From contig NC_087068.1 of the NCBI RefSeq assembly GCF_963678635.1, positions 50,489,724-50,553,723 on the forward strand: a stretch of DNA of 64,000 bases, in the 5' to 3' direction. This stretch comes from Symsagittifera roscoffensis. Lineage: Eukaryota > Xenacoelomorpha > Acoela > Convolutidae. Below are positions 12,176-25,200 of the stretch, one piece after another (position 1 is the stretch's first letter; the number at the start of each line of letters is the position of its first letter). A program made the translations under genes and the position numbers. The notes beneath the pieces were generated by a model that saw only the letters and a program-made list of their open reading frames with translations, made no database searches and was not told the origin of the DNA.

Positions 12176-12565
12176 TGTAGCTCTCCTAAATCACCATAAG
12201 GGAACCAGTTCAAAGCAAGTATTTTTAAAATCATGATATTTATCACTGTAAAATATTCAGAACTGACCAATCATGATCCATTACTAAAACTTACGATAAA
12301 CTGTAAAGCTGAAGGTATTCACAGTTTCAGTCAGAGAAAAAATAAAACAGATAAATTTCAGTTGCTTTTTCTCTCCTCTAACCTCAAAAAAATAATAGTA
12401 TATACTAAATCTATTAAAACTATGAAGTATAAAAGTAGGATTAGGATTGCTATTAGACTAAGAAGTTGCAGGAATCTATCCGGCCCAAAATTAGATAGCG
12501 TGACGAGCAGACGGTGTACCTTATCCGAAATACCCTATGAGAGGTCCAACCCGGACTTAAACTCA
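12176..12565 (+). repeat. Left LTR of the non-coding element
   Basis: Aligns along its length with 15223-15649; shared landmarks are GATATTTATCACTGTAA, a TATACTA..TCTATT block and the end TTAAACTC. Mapped by eye, so borders may shift by a few bases. Confidence 0.6.
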
Positions 12566-15222
12566 TCTGGTGCGACCAACGAGTCTCGAGCAAAATTACA
12601 ACTAACTTATATACTGGAAAAAAAACGGACATGTTGAAACAAATCAAATCAATAAAAGATTTAACTTATTTCCACGTCTCAATAAGTCAAATTGAGCCGA
12701 GCCAAGAATAAAGACAAAAATCAAAAAATCAATCGCAACGAAAGACGATAAACCAAAAACCTGCATCGCAAAACGAAAAGCCAGACGACGACGATAAAAA
12801 CTGAAACCTAACTATGCAGTAAAGTCTGCTTATGCATAAGACTGATTATGCAGTAATAAATGAACTGCTTTAAATAGAGCCGTAAGTTTAATTTAACAAA
12901 CGAAATATTTTGAATAAAACAATAAGAAGTACTATAATTAAACAACAAGACGTCGACAAAAACCTAAGCTACCTCAACATTTCAAACGTCAAGCCTGCTC
13001 TAGTGTTTCTAAAAACTACTATCCAAAATTTATTATTTCATTTACAATACAAAATTTTGAAAAAATAGTTTTGAAGTTAATTGTTGTTGAATTGGTTTCT
13101 CTGTTTTTCTTTACCTAAAATAATTTATACGTTAATTAATATCACATTAAAAAATTAAGATCATCAAGACATTTCTTGGATCTATAACCATTTAAAATAT
13201 TTTCAAATAAAAAAATTATCTAAAAATCAAGGCTTCCTCTTAATATTTAGCACTTAGACCTTTAAATGAGTTATTTTAACCAGATAATCACGGCTTCTTC
13301 TCAAAACTTTAATGTAAAATTTTTATCTGCAATCTTTATTCTAAAAACTCTAAGTTGAAATTTTTATGCTTAATTTTTTCTGAAACTGAGTTCATCAAGG
13401 CTTCCCTTGAATTTAAAAATTCTAAATTTTAAATCTCTAATTCTTAATGTTTATCCTTAACCTATATGTTATGAAAAATTGGGTTATCATTGCTTTCCTT
13501 AGATCATTTCAAAAGTTCAATCTTGCCTCTAATTTAATGTGTCTAACGACCGCAGACTTCGATTAGTTTTCCAATTCTTCCATTCGACCCAAAACTGACA
13601 ATTTTTTTCCAAAATCTCATCCTTTATTTAAGCTAAACAGTGAAGAACTTCGGTTTAGCATCTTCCACTTGAATTCCACCTCTTATTTGACCAAAGCCAA
13701 AACACTTTTAGAACTAGTGAGCTATAAAAAAAAGTTAAATGAACTTATTGTGTTTTAGTTATGACTGAACCTTGTAGATTGATTTACTATTCTCCAACCC
13801 TCGATGGTCTCATTTCAATCACAATTTAGGTAATATTCAGCATACTTAAAAATAGAAAAGGCGCATCATTAAGCATACTTAAGTATTGAAAATACACTTG
13901 ATAGCAGTAGAACATTACCAAATCGAATTGATTACTCTCCCCCAACCCGTCTAGCCACGACAAAAAGACCCGAGGAACGAAATAACATATTCAAAATGAA
14001 TGAGAACTAACAATCTAACAAGAAGCAATCAATAACTGGATTTTGAATCCATCATTCTAACACTTATGTCAAAATCTAGTCTAGCAAACAAGCAAACAAT
14101 AATTCTGAATGATTTCCTACGATCTTGTCATAACACCACATAACCAAAAAGTAGGATATGAAAGATCGATAATTAATCAGAAGAAGAGATTTATTATTTA
14201 AAAGCAAAAAGAAAAATTTCCAAAAACTCGTTTATTTTAGCAGGGGAAACGCAATTCCAAAATTGTATACAACAACCCTACGCATTCTTCAAAACCTTCA
14301 AAACCAAATAAAAGACAAGTCAAACAAGTCAATTTTTTATTAAGACCACATGAAATCTTAGTAAACCCCAACTCAACCCTAATCGAAACTGTTGTTAGGA
14401 AAAGAAAACAACCACAGAATCAATAGACACAATAGACTAGACTCAAAAGAAAGAAACGACACAAAAGAAAGAAAAGGCTGCAAACAAGAAAAAAATCCGC
14501 TCAAAGAAACACTCAGAAGAATACTCCGACAGGCTTTACTCATCAGTGAAGAACGTCCTGAACAGGGTCTATACCCGGCCTTGCCAACCGCGCTAGAAAA
14601 CACTCTAAGGCACAACCACACAATTTTAACTAAGAGTGGCTTTAGGATGAGCAACTTACAAAATAACCAAACTAACTAACAAGCTTTTGCAAAAATAACT
14701 ACTACGATTAAAACTAAAACTGAATCACTGAAGTGCAGATTCACAAAATCTAAAGACTTCATGGAGTTATTGAAACGAACAGCAAAAGGAAAAAGAAAAC
14801 TCGACAATTTCCGACTACAAATGGCAAATTTATTGGTTTTGCTTGCCGCATTCACAATCTTTATTGAATGTAAAGTTTGGAGCCGACATCTCAGCAAAGG
14901 TATCTATTGAAAACGAACAAGGGCCAATTCGATATCAAAACTCAACCATACGTATTCTTGTCACTTGTCGCTTCTCACAGAGAAGTCAAAACCTTGTCTC
15001 GACACTCAATCAACCCGAACGAATAATTGAGAATGGACGTAGCTTCGCTCTAGTTTTCAAAACCGATGTTTCATTAACACAAAAATCTGAAACTTGAATA
15101 CGATCTTCTCGCATTCACAATATTCTCTCTGTCTCATCACATGTTCTTCACTGACGCAATCAAGCTACAATTCTGTCAACGAGTTTAGAGTATAGTCCAT
15201 GCATCTTTCACAAGAAAAACTT

Positions 15223-15649
15223 TGATTTAAAATCTTCCTAAGAGCCGAATAGGTGAAACCAGTTCAAAACAAGTTTTCATTTTATATCTTGATATTTATC
15301 ACTGTAATTTATTAAGAACTAACCAATCAAGCTCCATTACAAAAACTTACTATAAATTGTAAAGCTGAAACTGTTCTTGGTTTCTGCCAACGGAAAATAG
15401 TTTAGCTTGGAAATCAGTTGCCTCTTTCTCTTTTCTAATCTCGCAAGGATACCAATATATACTAGATCTATTGAGACAAGGAATTATAAGAGTAAGATTA
15501 GGAGTGTTATCAGACAGAAATCAGACATTGTTATCAGACACAAAATATTGCAGAAACCTAACCGGCCAAAAATTAGATATCGTGACTTACAGACTGTGTA
15601 CCCTATCCAAAATTACTCTATGAGAAGGTCATACCGGATTTAAACTCCA
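15223..15649 (+). repeat. Right LTR of the non-coding element
   Basis: Partner of 12176-12565. About 35 bases longer, mainly from a duplicated ATCAGACA phrase near 15510-15540. Confidence 0.6.
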
Positions 15650-15699
15650 AACAAAACCCCTAATTTTGCCGAATTTCCTCCCATTTTTTTGCTTTTCTG

Positions 15700-15870
15700 G
15701 AAAATTTAGACCTACAAATTGCGTTTTTTCGGCGAGCGCCTCCCTTCAACATTAGTGTATATTGGGTCCCAGTGCGCTTTAGAAAATTTTAGGCTTGGTC
15801 GGCGGAAAATGGATGTTCACTAAAACAATACCAAAGGGGGAACCTTTGGTCATGGAGGGGGTCGAATCCC
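15700..15870 (+). mobile_element. Short hAT-like family repeat
   Basis: Same family as 46672-46964: GAGCGCC, then TTTAGAAAATTTTAGGC, TTGGTCGGC, and CCTTTGGTC before GAATCCCTGAAG. Ends eroded. Confidence 0.35.
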
Positions 15871-15899
15871 TGAAGAAAAAAGCGTTCGACGGTGAAGGT

Positions 15900-17280
15900 T
15901 TTCAAAATGTTTTCCAATCTATTTTCTGATTGTTTTTCGCCGTACAACTACAGATAATTTGAGTTATTTTAGAACTTTTTAACTAAGAATTTTTTGTCAT
16001 TCAACTGATCTTTGAACAAAACATTTCAAACTAATTGAAACGGGCTGGCTTTTTTTAGCCAACCAAATTAATGCCTAATAGTTGCGGTTCAATAAAAATT
16101 ATACATCCATTTAGGCAGAATAAATTAAAGACCCATAACCATTTATAATTACATGGTTCATTTTTAGTTGAAATTTGTACCAAAAATTTAGTGGATCGCC
16201 GTCTCCTTGAAGGCGTATAGCTAGTGAATTTTGATAGTTGATCTCAGTTTTGTTCGATCTCTGTCGGTATAATTAAAATCAGCTCAAAGGGGGCGGGGAT
16301 ATGACCTTAATACTTGCGAAAGGTTACGCTTTAATTTAGTACCAATTTAATCAATTAGAAGCATATTTGCATTTCACTTGAATTTATTTGCAGATAAGAT
16401 GCTTGAACGGAGAACTTCAAAAGCATTTTGAGTAAAATCAAATTGACTCGACTAGAAATGGGACTTTAATTGTGGTTTTTGGGACACATGACTTGACCTG
16501 ACCTGATAACATAAATTTAAATTGATTAAAGACTAGACAAATCAATACAGATTGCAGACGTGTTCTTAGTGTGGTATTGCTTTTACTTTGATGTTCGTTG
16601 ATATGATTTGCAAAATCACCTTCTAAACTTAGCTCAAAAAATTAAAAACTCCGGCCAAACAGTTAAGTGGAAATTTAGAAGTTTTGATAAAAAATTGTTG
16701 GAATTGGATGTTTTTTTTTTAAATTAAACACGTCATAAAAAAAATGGTTCGAACTCCAGCACATTTTTCCCGAAGAGTCGTGCGATCTCCTTATTAACTA
16801 CCAATTCAAGAAAAGGGGTTGATTGTTAAGTAGATAAAGTTAGTAGAATTTTAGACCGATCAGAATTCAGCAAAACTTGAATTAAAACAGGTCTCACCAT
16901 AGACAAATATAAGAACTCAGCCATGACAATATAATTAATTTCCACAAAAATTTGTGTCTTTTAGCGCTTTCTCCTGAATTTTTTTAATCAAAAAGTTTTC
17001 TGCGAAGACTTTTAGAAAATATTTTTGAATTTTTTTGTCTATTTTTGAAAAAAAGTATTGTTGGGTACACTTAGTTTTAATTAACTATCGATTATGCCTA
17101 AGAATGCACCATAAAGTAGATAGTTATTTTTGAACTTCTCAGGATACTCAATGAAAATTTGTAAAGGATCTTATTAAAACCCTATTGTGTGTTAATTGGA
17201 TTTCAAGTTTTCTCATTTTAACCACTTTTCAGATCGGTGGCTCTTAAAACGCGTTTAAGAAAAGAGCTCCCCATTGAATT
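15900..17280. other. AT-rich intergenic DNA, no gene seen
   Basis: No coding signal. 16780-16900 resembles, inverted, the repeat family with core ATCTGATTGGTCGAAA found at 34980, 56690 and 63310. Confidence 0.4.
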
Positions 17281-17281
17281 C

Positions 17282-17965
17282 CCCGGGTTGACCTCCATAG
17301 ACCAAAACTGCTGATCATACAATTCCATAAATTAAGTCTATGAATAAATACGAATTACATACATTTCGCTAAAATGTTTGCATCGAATTTTCAATGATTT
17401 TTTTCTTTTTGTGTCATAAAAATCGTTGTATTTTAGTAAATAAAAAAGAATTTTTTTTGTCAAAACATGCTAATCGCACAATTTTCATATGGAAATTGTA
17501 TGACTAGCTTTTTTTTTGTGATGGTGACAACAAAATTTTTTTAAAGTAGTTTCGAAATTGCCCCACTCTAGTTTTAATTTTGATTTTTGCGCTCAAACAA
17601 ACAGTTTCAGAAAAAAAATCCTATTCAAAATTTTGATGCTTTCTTAATATCATTCGTGCGAGAAAATTCAATTCGTTTTCTATGCATTACAAATCCCTTG
17701 GTGACTCTAGTTTTGAGTAAGCAAGGTCTTTGTCACTACTGTTTAGCTACGAACACAACCAGAACATGTTGAGTGGAAATTAAATTTATAAAAGTAAAAG
17801 TTTTTGGCTTATGGAAAAATTCTTGTCATACTATTTTTGTAAATGAAAAATCACTAATCATAAACCTTTCATGCAGTTTTGTGTACTTATGGAATTGCAT
17901 GAAAAAAGTTCTTGAAATCTATTTTCTCGAAAGTTTTAAGTATCGAGAAAAAATTACCGGGGCGT
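17282..17965 (+). mobile_element. Truncated copy of the CCCGGGTTGACC inverted-repeat transposon
   Basis: Starts with the same terminal sequence CCCGGGTTGACC as the element at 38093-38979. A block around AAGGTCTTTGTCACT at 17725 matches, inverted, the block at about 38290. The right terminal repeat is missing. The 60-70 codon open stretches inside are not credible genes. Confidence 0.4.
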
Positions 17966-19085
17966 TTTCTCAAAAAATTACCCATTAAATGTTCTCAAGC
18001 GTATGAAGACAAAATCACAAATTTTTATCTGCGAGCGCTACCTCCAAAACATCCAACGAAAGCTTTCTATTCAAAACCACCGTTATTTTCTGTAAGCTCC
18101 GGGTCATGGTGATATTTTTTGGTCTTTGGTTCTCTTTTGTTATTTTATCTTCACCCATAACCATCGGTACTGCAAACTATCAAAATCAAAATAGAGGGAC
18201 ATTTGGGAAAGGTTGTTTGAATGAAATAATTTATATGCTCTCCAGTTGGTAATACGTGGCTATTTTAATGGCCTCATTTTACACCACGAAAATGACTTCT
18301 GTTCACAAAAAAAAATCAACCCAAGTTCAATTTTTCCAACCTAATTCTGCTGACGATGTTTTGACTGAATTGCCTTTTCAAATGCCTACATCTCAAGAAA
18401 CTGAATATATTTTTTTCGAAACTCAACTGATTAATGACTGATTTTCGAATCTCAACAAATCATAATAAATTTTGACTATGAATTAAGTTAGGAATGAAAA
18501 GCCAAAAATCTATTTTTTCAATAGTTACTCTCAGACACTAAGTACAAAGATACCAGACGCTCATTGTAAAAAAGTGTTTTGCTTTCGGCAGTTTCGTTTT
18601 TAAACACAAATGTTTTGTTGAACCATATGTCTTCTGAGCTGGAATCCATTCACAAAAAAAATTTGTGAATAAGCGAACACTGAATCTCTATTCTGAAGGT
18701 CGCCACAAGCGCTTCTATTTAATTTGAACTGAAACTAAAGACTGCTGCGTTCATCCTGACACCAACAAAATTTATATCATTTTCCTATTTTCCTTAGTCA
18801 CATCTCCGCGTAGTAAAATAACTTAGACATCAAACCTATTAATATTTTAAATAGATCATAAATTCGATTATACTCGATTTATCTGTTTTTATTCGTTGTT
18901 AGAGTTACTTCGGTTTGCTAGTGTTGTACCTTGTTCAAACAACGATCAGAACTTCTATTCCATATTCGAAACACTTCGCTTTAAGTCTCTCTTTATTCTA
19001 CGTGGGTATATTTCTGCTGCTTACACACGAGAATTATCTTTCGGTCCAACTATTTCTCAAATTTACTGCTATTTTACCGGTCATC
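17966..19085. other. Region upstream of the ligase gene
   Basis: About 1.1 kb, AT-rich, without a recognisable promoter motif or coding exon. If the mRNA is not trans-spliced, the promoter and any 5' exon would be here or further upstream. Confidence 0.3.
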
Positions 19086-19098
19086 ATAGTTTTTTAAG
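19086..19098 (+). promoter_or_regulatory. Splice-acceptor-like site just before the ligase start codon
   Basis: A T-rich tract ending in AAG lies five bases before the ATG at 19104, with an in-frame TAA at 19095-19097. It could be a spliced-leader trans-splice site or the acceptor of a 5' UTR intron. Short and unproven. Confidence 0.35.
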
Positions 19099-19103
19099 TT
19101 GAA

Positions 19104-19238
19104 ATGGACGTGAAAAGCGAGAAGTTAGCCTACTTCAAGGGAGCTGATTTGGCAGTTCCTGAAATCAAAGACGACACTTTAGCCCATTTTATTGTGAGGA
19201 ACAGCGAGGAATACGCGCCAGATGACAAGATTGCATAC
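19104..19238 (+). CDS. Ligase exon 1
   Basis: 45 codons from the ATG. The upstream in-frame TAA fixes the start. Ends in phase 0 before the donor GTAAGTTAC, which is part of a transposon target duplication. Confidence 0.88.
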
Positions 19239-22200
19239 GTAAGTTACGGGTGCCGGACATCAAGCCGACGGGACTTCAAGCCGATTCGTAAAATTAGGGA
19301 CTTCAAGCCGAAAATTTTCTCATTAAGTCATGAAATAAGGTTAATTTGAAACTTTTTTGAAGAATTTCTCAATTTCATGATCTTTATTCGGTAATTATAA
19401 GCGTTTTCATAAGATTTAAACCTCCAAATGATGTTAAGGAAAGTTGAAAAATAAAACACAGTTGAAGGTAATTTTCTTGTTTATAATTTATGCATTTCAA
19501 AAAAACGGCTGATATTATTAACTAATGCCAATCCTAAGTAATTCATTGTCATAAATGACGCTTATTATGCAGCAAACTAGCCTACGATTTTGACAAGCAA
19601 CGTTTTACAGATGACAAAATAATGATTTGAGGTGCTTGTAAGGTTTAATTTTCGGCCTGAAGTCCCTTCGGCTTGAAGTCCCGTCGGCCTGTTGTCCTAG
19701 ACCCGTAAGTTACAACATTTTGTAGGCGTGACTACTAACTGTTTGACTTAACTGGCAATCATGGTTTAAAGTTTTTCCTCACTAAATATTTAAAAAAGCT
19801 AAATTTGATCAAAATATTTTTTTGATAGATCGTAATGAGTCGAAAAAAGCTCGCAAAAAATCGCAAATTTTGATAAGTTAAAAAAATCATTCGTTGAAGC
19901 TAAGAAATATTTCCTATTCATCGGATTTTTCCGCGCATATTTCATGAGTGTTGATTTCATTCATTGAAAATTGCACTTGAAATCATCTGCGAAGTGAGCA
20001 AAATGGTGAGCTTTTTCTTCTTTTTCTATCAATTTGACAGATAAGCTTTTCCAATTTAAACTTTTGCACCTCATTCGTGGCATGAGTTGAATATTTTCCC
20101 GCTTTTTTCATTTTTTCTGGCCATCATTTTTTTTCGGTACAATTATCAAGAGATGCAAGTAATTTTTGTTCCGACTATCCAGTAAAATGAGGTGTATGTA
20201 TCCTTGGGGTGTTTTTTATAATCAGACCAATTTTATAATTAAATTCGACGCTGTACATCAGTGAGTAAAGAGGCAGGATTGTTGGTAGTATGTCCGGTGT
20301 GAACATTTAGGACTAATCGGAACTCTCACCACTGGTGTCTCTCCCCCTGAAATTATTTTTGATCGGTGGCGTGTCAATGAGCCGACAACCCGGATTGCCG
20401 AACAAAAGTTTGTTCCCGGCTAGTCGAAACTCTTCGGTTTTCTCTGAACCAAAATCAGTTTTTTTGAGTTACTCAATTTTTGTATTGTATTTAATAAATA
20501 AAAGTTGTTTCCCGTTTTTCTAATGCAAGGTTGGAGACTCTAAGATGGACAAAATTTGAGCAATTTCAAAGCAAAATCATGGCAATACTTTGAGAAAACT
20601 TGCTGTGGCAGAGACAGACGTCTGAAAAAAAAAAACATATAATTCTCGGCGCGCTCCCCGCTTCATTATTGTTATTTTATGGTTATTTGCCTCAATGATA
20701 GCAAAGACAGACATTTTTGTTCCAGCATAGCAAAAACGAATTGTTGCCGAATAGGAGGAGCAAAGAAGTGGCGTTTCTAATTCTATGAAAACAAACAAAT
20801 TCTTGAGCAAATTTACCTCAAGTCAACTGGCACTTTTTGGTTGACTCATAGCTTAAAAAGCTATTATTTTTGGAACAATACGAGGTCAAACTGTAACCCC
20901 TATGCATTGGAAGCGGATTCCGCAACAGGCCAAAATCAGATTTGTCGCGGAATCCGCAAGTTTGCTACTTTTCTTTGATTTTCTTCACTGTTTTGGTTTC
21001 CACAAACAAATACCTAAAACACTGTACCGCTCAAAATTGCTCCAAAAGTAGGCGATTTTGCGGATTCCACAACCGTATTTGCGAAATCCAGAACAGTTTG
21101 TGGAATCCACAAACACACAAAAAGACATTTGTATAGTTAAACTGAGCTTTTGCGGATTCCGCAACTGTAAGTGGAATCCGCAAATTGCAAGTGGAATCAG
21201 CAAACTGTAAGTGGAATCAGCATTTTGTTTGCGGATTCGGTTTACATATATGTATATGTGTCTTATAGCGTTTAAAAATATGTTTTTTTTTACTAGATGG
21301 TCACCAGAAAAATCAATCTCAACTACTTCATTGATCAACAACCAGTTGAAATACCAAATATTTGGTCTCAATTCATACCAACCCAACTTCGATCTTAAAT
21401 CCTGTCAGCTTCGATCTGAATTCAGAATCTACCAGATCATCAGTATTTGGGATTGATGGAATCCCAAATACTGACCAGTATTTGGGATTTATGTAATCCA
21501 AAGTACTGACCTAATTCGGTGATATGCTGTGCGTTGTGTTTCCAAACATTCTCAAGCCAATGACTAAAAATATTGAACTTATTCGGCGTTATGCTTCCAA
21601 AATCAAAATTTGGAATTGACGCAATCCCAAATACTGACATGTTTTGTTGATATGTTGTGCGTTGTATTTCCATACACTCTCAACCTAGTGACGACTTCAA
21701 ATATTGAATGTATTAGGTGCTGTGTTTCCCAAATACTAAAAGTGACAACCATTGATTTAGTTAACAAATGTTTTGAGATTTGTTCGTTGATTCCGCTAGC
21801 AATGGTTAAGTCCTTGCCTTTAAAATCCGCATTGCTATAGATAAGATTTTCAGCTCTAGCTTTTTATTGTTCGTATGCAAGTTCAGTAAAAACAAAATTC
21901 TGAATCCATTTATAATTGCGGATTCCACTACTATTTGCAGATTCCACTTACATTTTGTGGAATCCACTTTTTGCGGAATCCGCGGTACAAAAAATATGCC
22001 AACAAAATTGACGTTACAGCTATTGCTACCCGGAATTCACGGAGAATTTGTAAATGGAATCCACTTACATTTTGGAACATGTTTAAAGGTTTTTCTATGG
22101 AAACCAGGAACATACAGACACAAAATTGTGCGCTTTAGACACAAAATAGTGCCAAGTAAGTTTGGCCTCGTAATGAATGATAAAAGTCCCAATTTAGTCA

Positions 22201-25200
22201 TCCCGGTACTTTCTAATCATTTTTTGTGTTGTTGCTGATTCCTATAAAAGAAAATTTTTATTGTTCCGGTTTTCGTGCCCGGGGTTATTTTTTTTCTGAG
22301 ACAAGTTCGTCTTTTTAATTAGCCGTTCTTGACGGACTTTTTAAAATGTCAATCGAAATGTATTGCTGTCCTGAGCTTAATTTTGAAAAACTATTTCACA
22401 TGTCATTATTTGTTTTTAAAGATCGTCTCTTCGGCCAATTTGGTACAATTAAGGCGCGATTTATTTCGCGCTATTAACGCGTAAGCGCAGATTTACTCCG
22501 TCTTAGAAATCGTTTCAAATTGGTTGAAGGAAGCATATATGCCATAAATGATTTGTTACTAGGAGCGAAGTCTATCCCTTCGTACTATATATGGCGTTTG
22601 GGGTGATGATTTGCACAAACAATCTCAAAATCTCAAAATTAAAAAAGAAAAAATTTGTTTTATTCAAAGACATATAGTTTTTTAGTTTTTTTTTACTGCT
22701 CCATCGAACTTAAAAGGCAGTCGGAACATTCAGCGCTTCGCCCTGATACGAGCAGTCTTGTTTATTTTGGTTCTCCTTGAATGCAGCTCTGAGGGTAAGA
22801 GCGTTATCGTGGTCCACAACCAGAAAACTGTTCGTCTTATAACTTTGACGGCGAAAACCAATTTCTAGGAAAAAAGTTTTCAAACCTCGAGTTTTCTAAA
22901 TTTCAAACTTGAGTTGACGATGCCATCACTTGTCCGGTTATTTAACAATTTCAGTTCAAAACAAGCTAGTTAAAATTTTGAAATTAGTTTGAACAAAAAA
23001 ACCAGACCAAGTACAAATATTCCGTCATTTACTGCCAAAGTCACAACTTACTTTTTGTATCAATGCACAGCTTACAGTGTTTCCTAATTGCCCCTTAATT
23101 AGTTTTTTGGTGCAAAAAAAACTCATTACAAAAATCTGATTACTCTGAAAAAAGTCCCGTACACGCTGAAAAAAAAACTGATTAAGCGCGAAGTTAGCGT
23201 CTAAAAACCTTTCATTAAAAACAATAATTTTTGGATACCCAATACTGATTATATTTGAGCAGGACTAAATCAAGGCTTAAGTGGTAATTGCAGGAGCTTT
23301 ATCGAGCGTAATTTATCTGAAATTGGCTAGATGGAAAATGTCAAAACTGCTAAAAATTTACAAGAAAGTGATGGCAGCTGAAGTATCGTTCTATTTTAGT
23401 CTGTTTCTTTAAAATACAACCGTCCAAATGCTGCCAGTTGAAATTTTTGGGATGATCGTAAGAAGAAAAAACAAACCAAGACCTAAGATTCTGTCTCATC
23501 TTTGAAAAAAGGAAAAATATGTGTTTTACTTCAAAACAATTTGTATGTCTGAAAAAATCATTTGGCTGGAGATTGATTTTTTTGGAGACTTTTTATTGAT
23601 TTTTTGAAGCTTAATTTCAAAAAAAAAACAATAATGTTTTTACAAATATTTTAAGTGTTCAAGCCTTTTTACGAAAAAACAGTCGCCGCGACAAACATCG
23701 CTGCTTCGCAAGCGTACACCAGATTATGAAAGAAAACCAACAAATTGTTGCAATGGAATCAAAAGCACACGTTTCTGAAAAGTTATTTTGAAAAGTAAAA
23801 GTTGATTTCATGATCAAACAGCTCAAACAATGGGTCGGCATGTTTTCATCTGGGGGATAAGAAACGAAATTTAAACAATGTGATATATGTATTTGTTAAG
23901 CAATTGTATCAAGATTGCTCCAACAAGAACAAAATTTTAAACATTTTGTTTTGAAATGCCCTAGCACTAGAAGGAGAAAAATTATACAATGAAAATATGC
24001 TGAAGTAATGAAACTTGATCATGTAAAATCAAACTTGAAAATCTGAAAACACATTACCTCCGGACTTTGTAATTTTTTAAGATGCGTAAAAACTGGTGAT
24101 TGAAAGATGAAAAATCTTTAATTTGAAAAACTGTTGTTTCGACAAGTCAATTCAAATATGAACTTCAGTCTCGTGTTCTTGTTTTAATCAAACACTTTTT
24201 AATTATCTAACATTTTTAACATTTGAAACAAAAATTAGATTGAAAGCTCAAAATTTTCAAAGCTCGGGATTGCAAGAAAGGCTAACCGAATGAGACTTCT
24301 GTATCTAAAGTCAACGAAACAAGAACGTTTGCATCAGAACAAAACTCTGAATATTCCAACTGCCCTTTAAAGCTTTTCTCGGAAAGCTTTTGATTAAAAA
24401 AATTGGCAAAATTGAGTTTTCGAAATGTTAATTTTGTAATTAGTTATTCCTCCCAAACAGCAAGATCAAGTTTAAAAGGTTATATTTTGAGTCCTTTAAA
24501 GAATTATTAAATTTGATTATATAGCTGGCCTTAACTCAATTTGGAATAGCTTTGTTCGCGAGATCACTCAGTACGCATCGAAAAATTTTGCGTGGTTTTT
24601 TATGCAGCAAACTTTTGACTTTTCAACTCAGCATTTTCATCGAAAAAGTTTTTCAGCAGTCTGAAAATTATTGTTGTCCGGAGTTCAAGTGTAAATAAAA
24701 TCACATGTGATTAGTTTTTGTTAAATTATGGGATTTTTAAACTTGCCTTTTCGGCCAATCTGGAATACTCTGCACCCGATAATTTGCTTGTGACAGAACG
24801 CGTAATGTGCGGATTAAATCAATCCAACATTTTTTGCGACAAGCTGTTTGGGACCAAGTTAACATCCTCACCCCTAAACACGTTTAGGGGGAGGATGTTA
24901 ACTTGAATCTAAGTTGGGAATTTTCAGCCAATCAGAATCGAGCATTTTACATGCAGCACTTAGCAAATTTAATTTAATTTAAGCGCTGACTTGGTCTATC
25001 AGGGGGCGGGGGTGTTTTAAAGGTTAATACGGCTTAATTCAAAAAACTATTGTTTTTTGGATTGACATGAATGATTGATTGATCCGTCGAATTTTTGTCT
25101 AAAGATACAATAAGAGCTATCTAGGAGCTGAACAAATTACTTAGTTAAGTGTTTTTAGAGAGCCAAAAAGAATCCAAAACGAGCTGCAACAATTAACAGG

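Larger units (their letters stand above)
12176..15649 (+). mobile_element. Non-coding LTR retrotransposon (LARD-like)
   Basis: Two diverged direct repeats (12176-12565 and 15223-15649) bracket 2.66 kb of very AT-rich DNA with no retroviral protein similarity in any frame. A TGGTGCGACCAACGAG phrase starts two bases inside the left repeat and could be a primer-binding site. The repeats begin TG and end CA. No clear target duplication. Best read as an old large retrotransposon derivative mobilised by another element. Confidence 0.55.

Noticed and set aside
14379-14679. Opposed 91- and 95-codon open stretches inside the non-coding LTR element
   Set aside because: Low-complexity, charged composition, no domain, and both strands open over the same AAAGAAA-rich DNA.
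20985-21386. 133-codon minus-strand open stretch
   Set aside because: Spans the GCGGATTCC repeat cluster; the protein is made of repeat-derived phrases (CGFHLQLRNPQ and similar) and matches no family.
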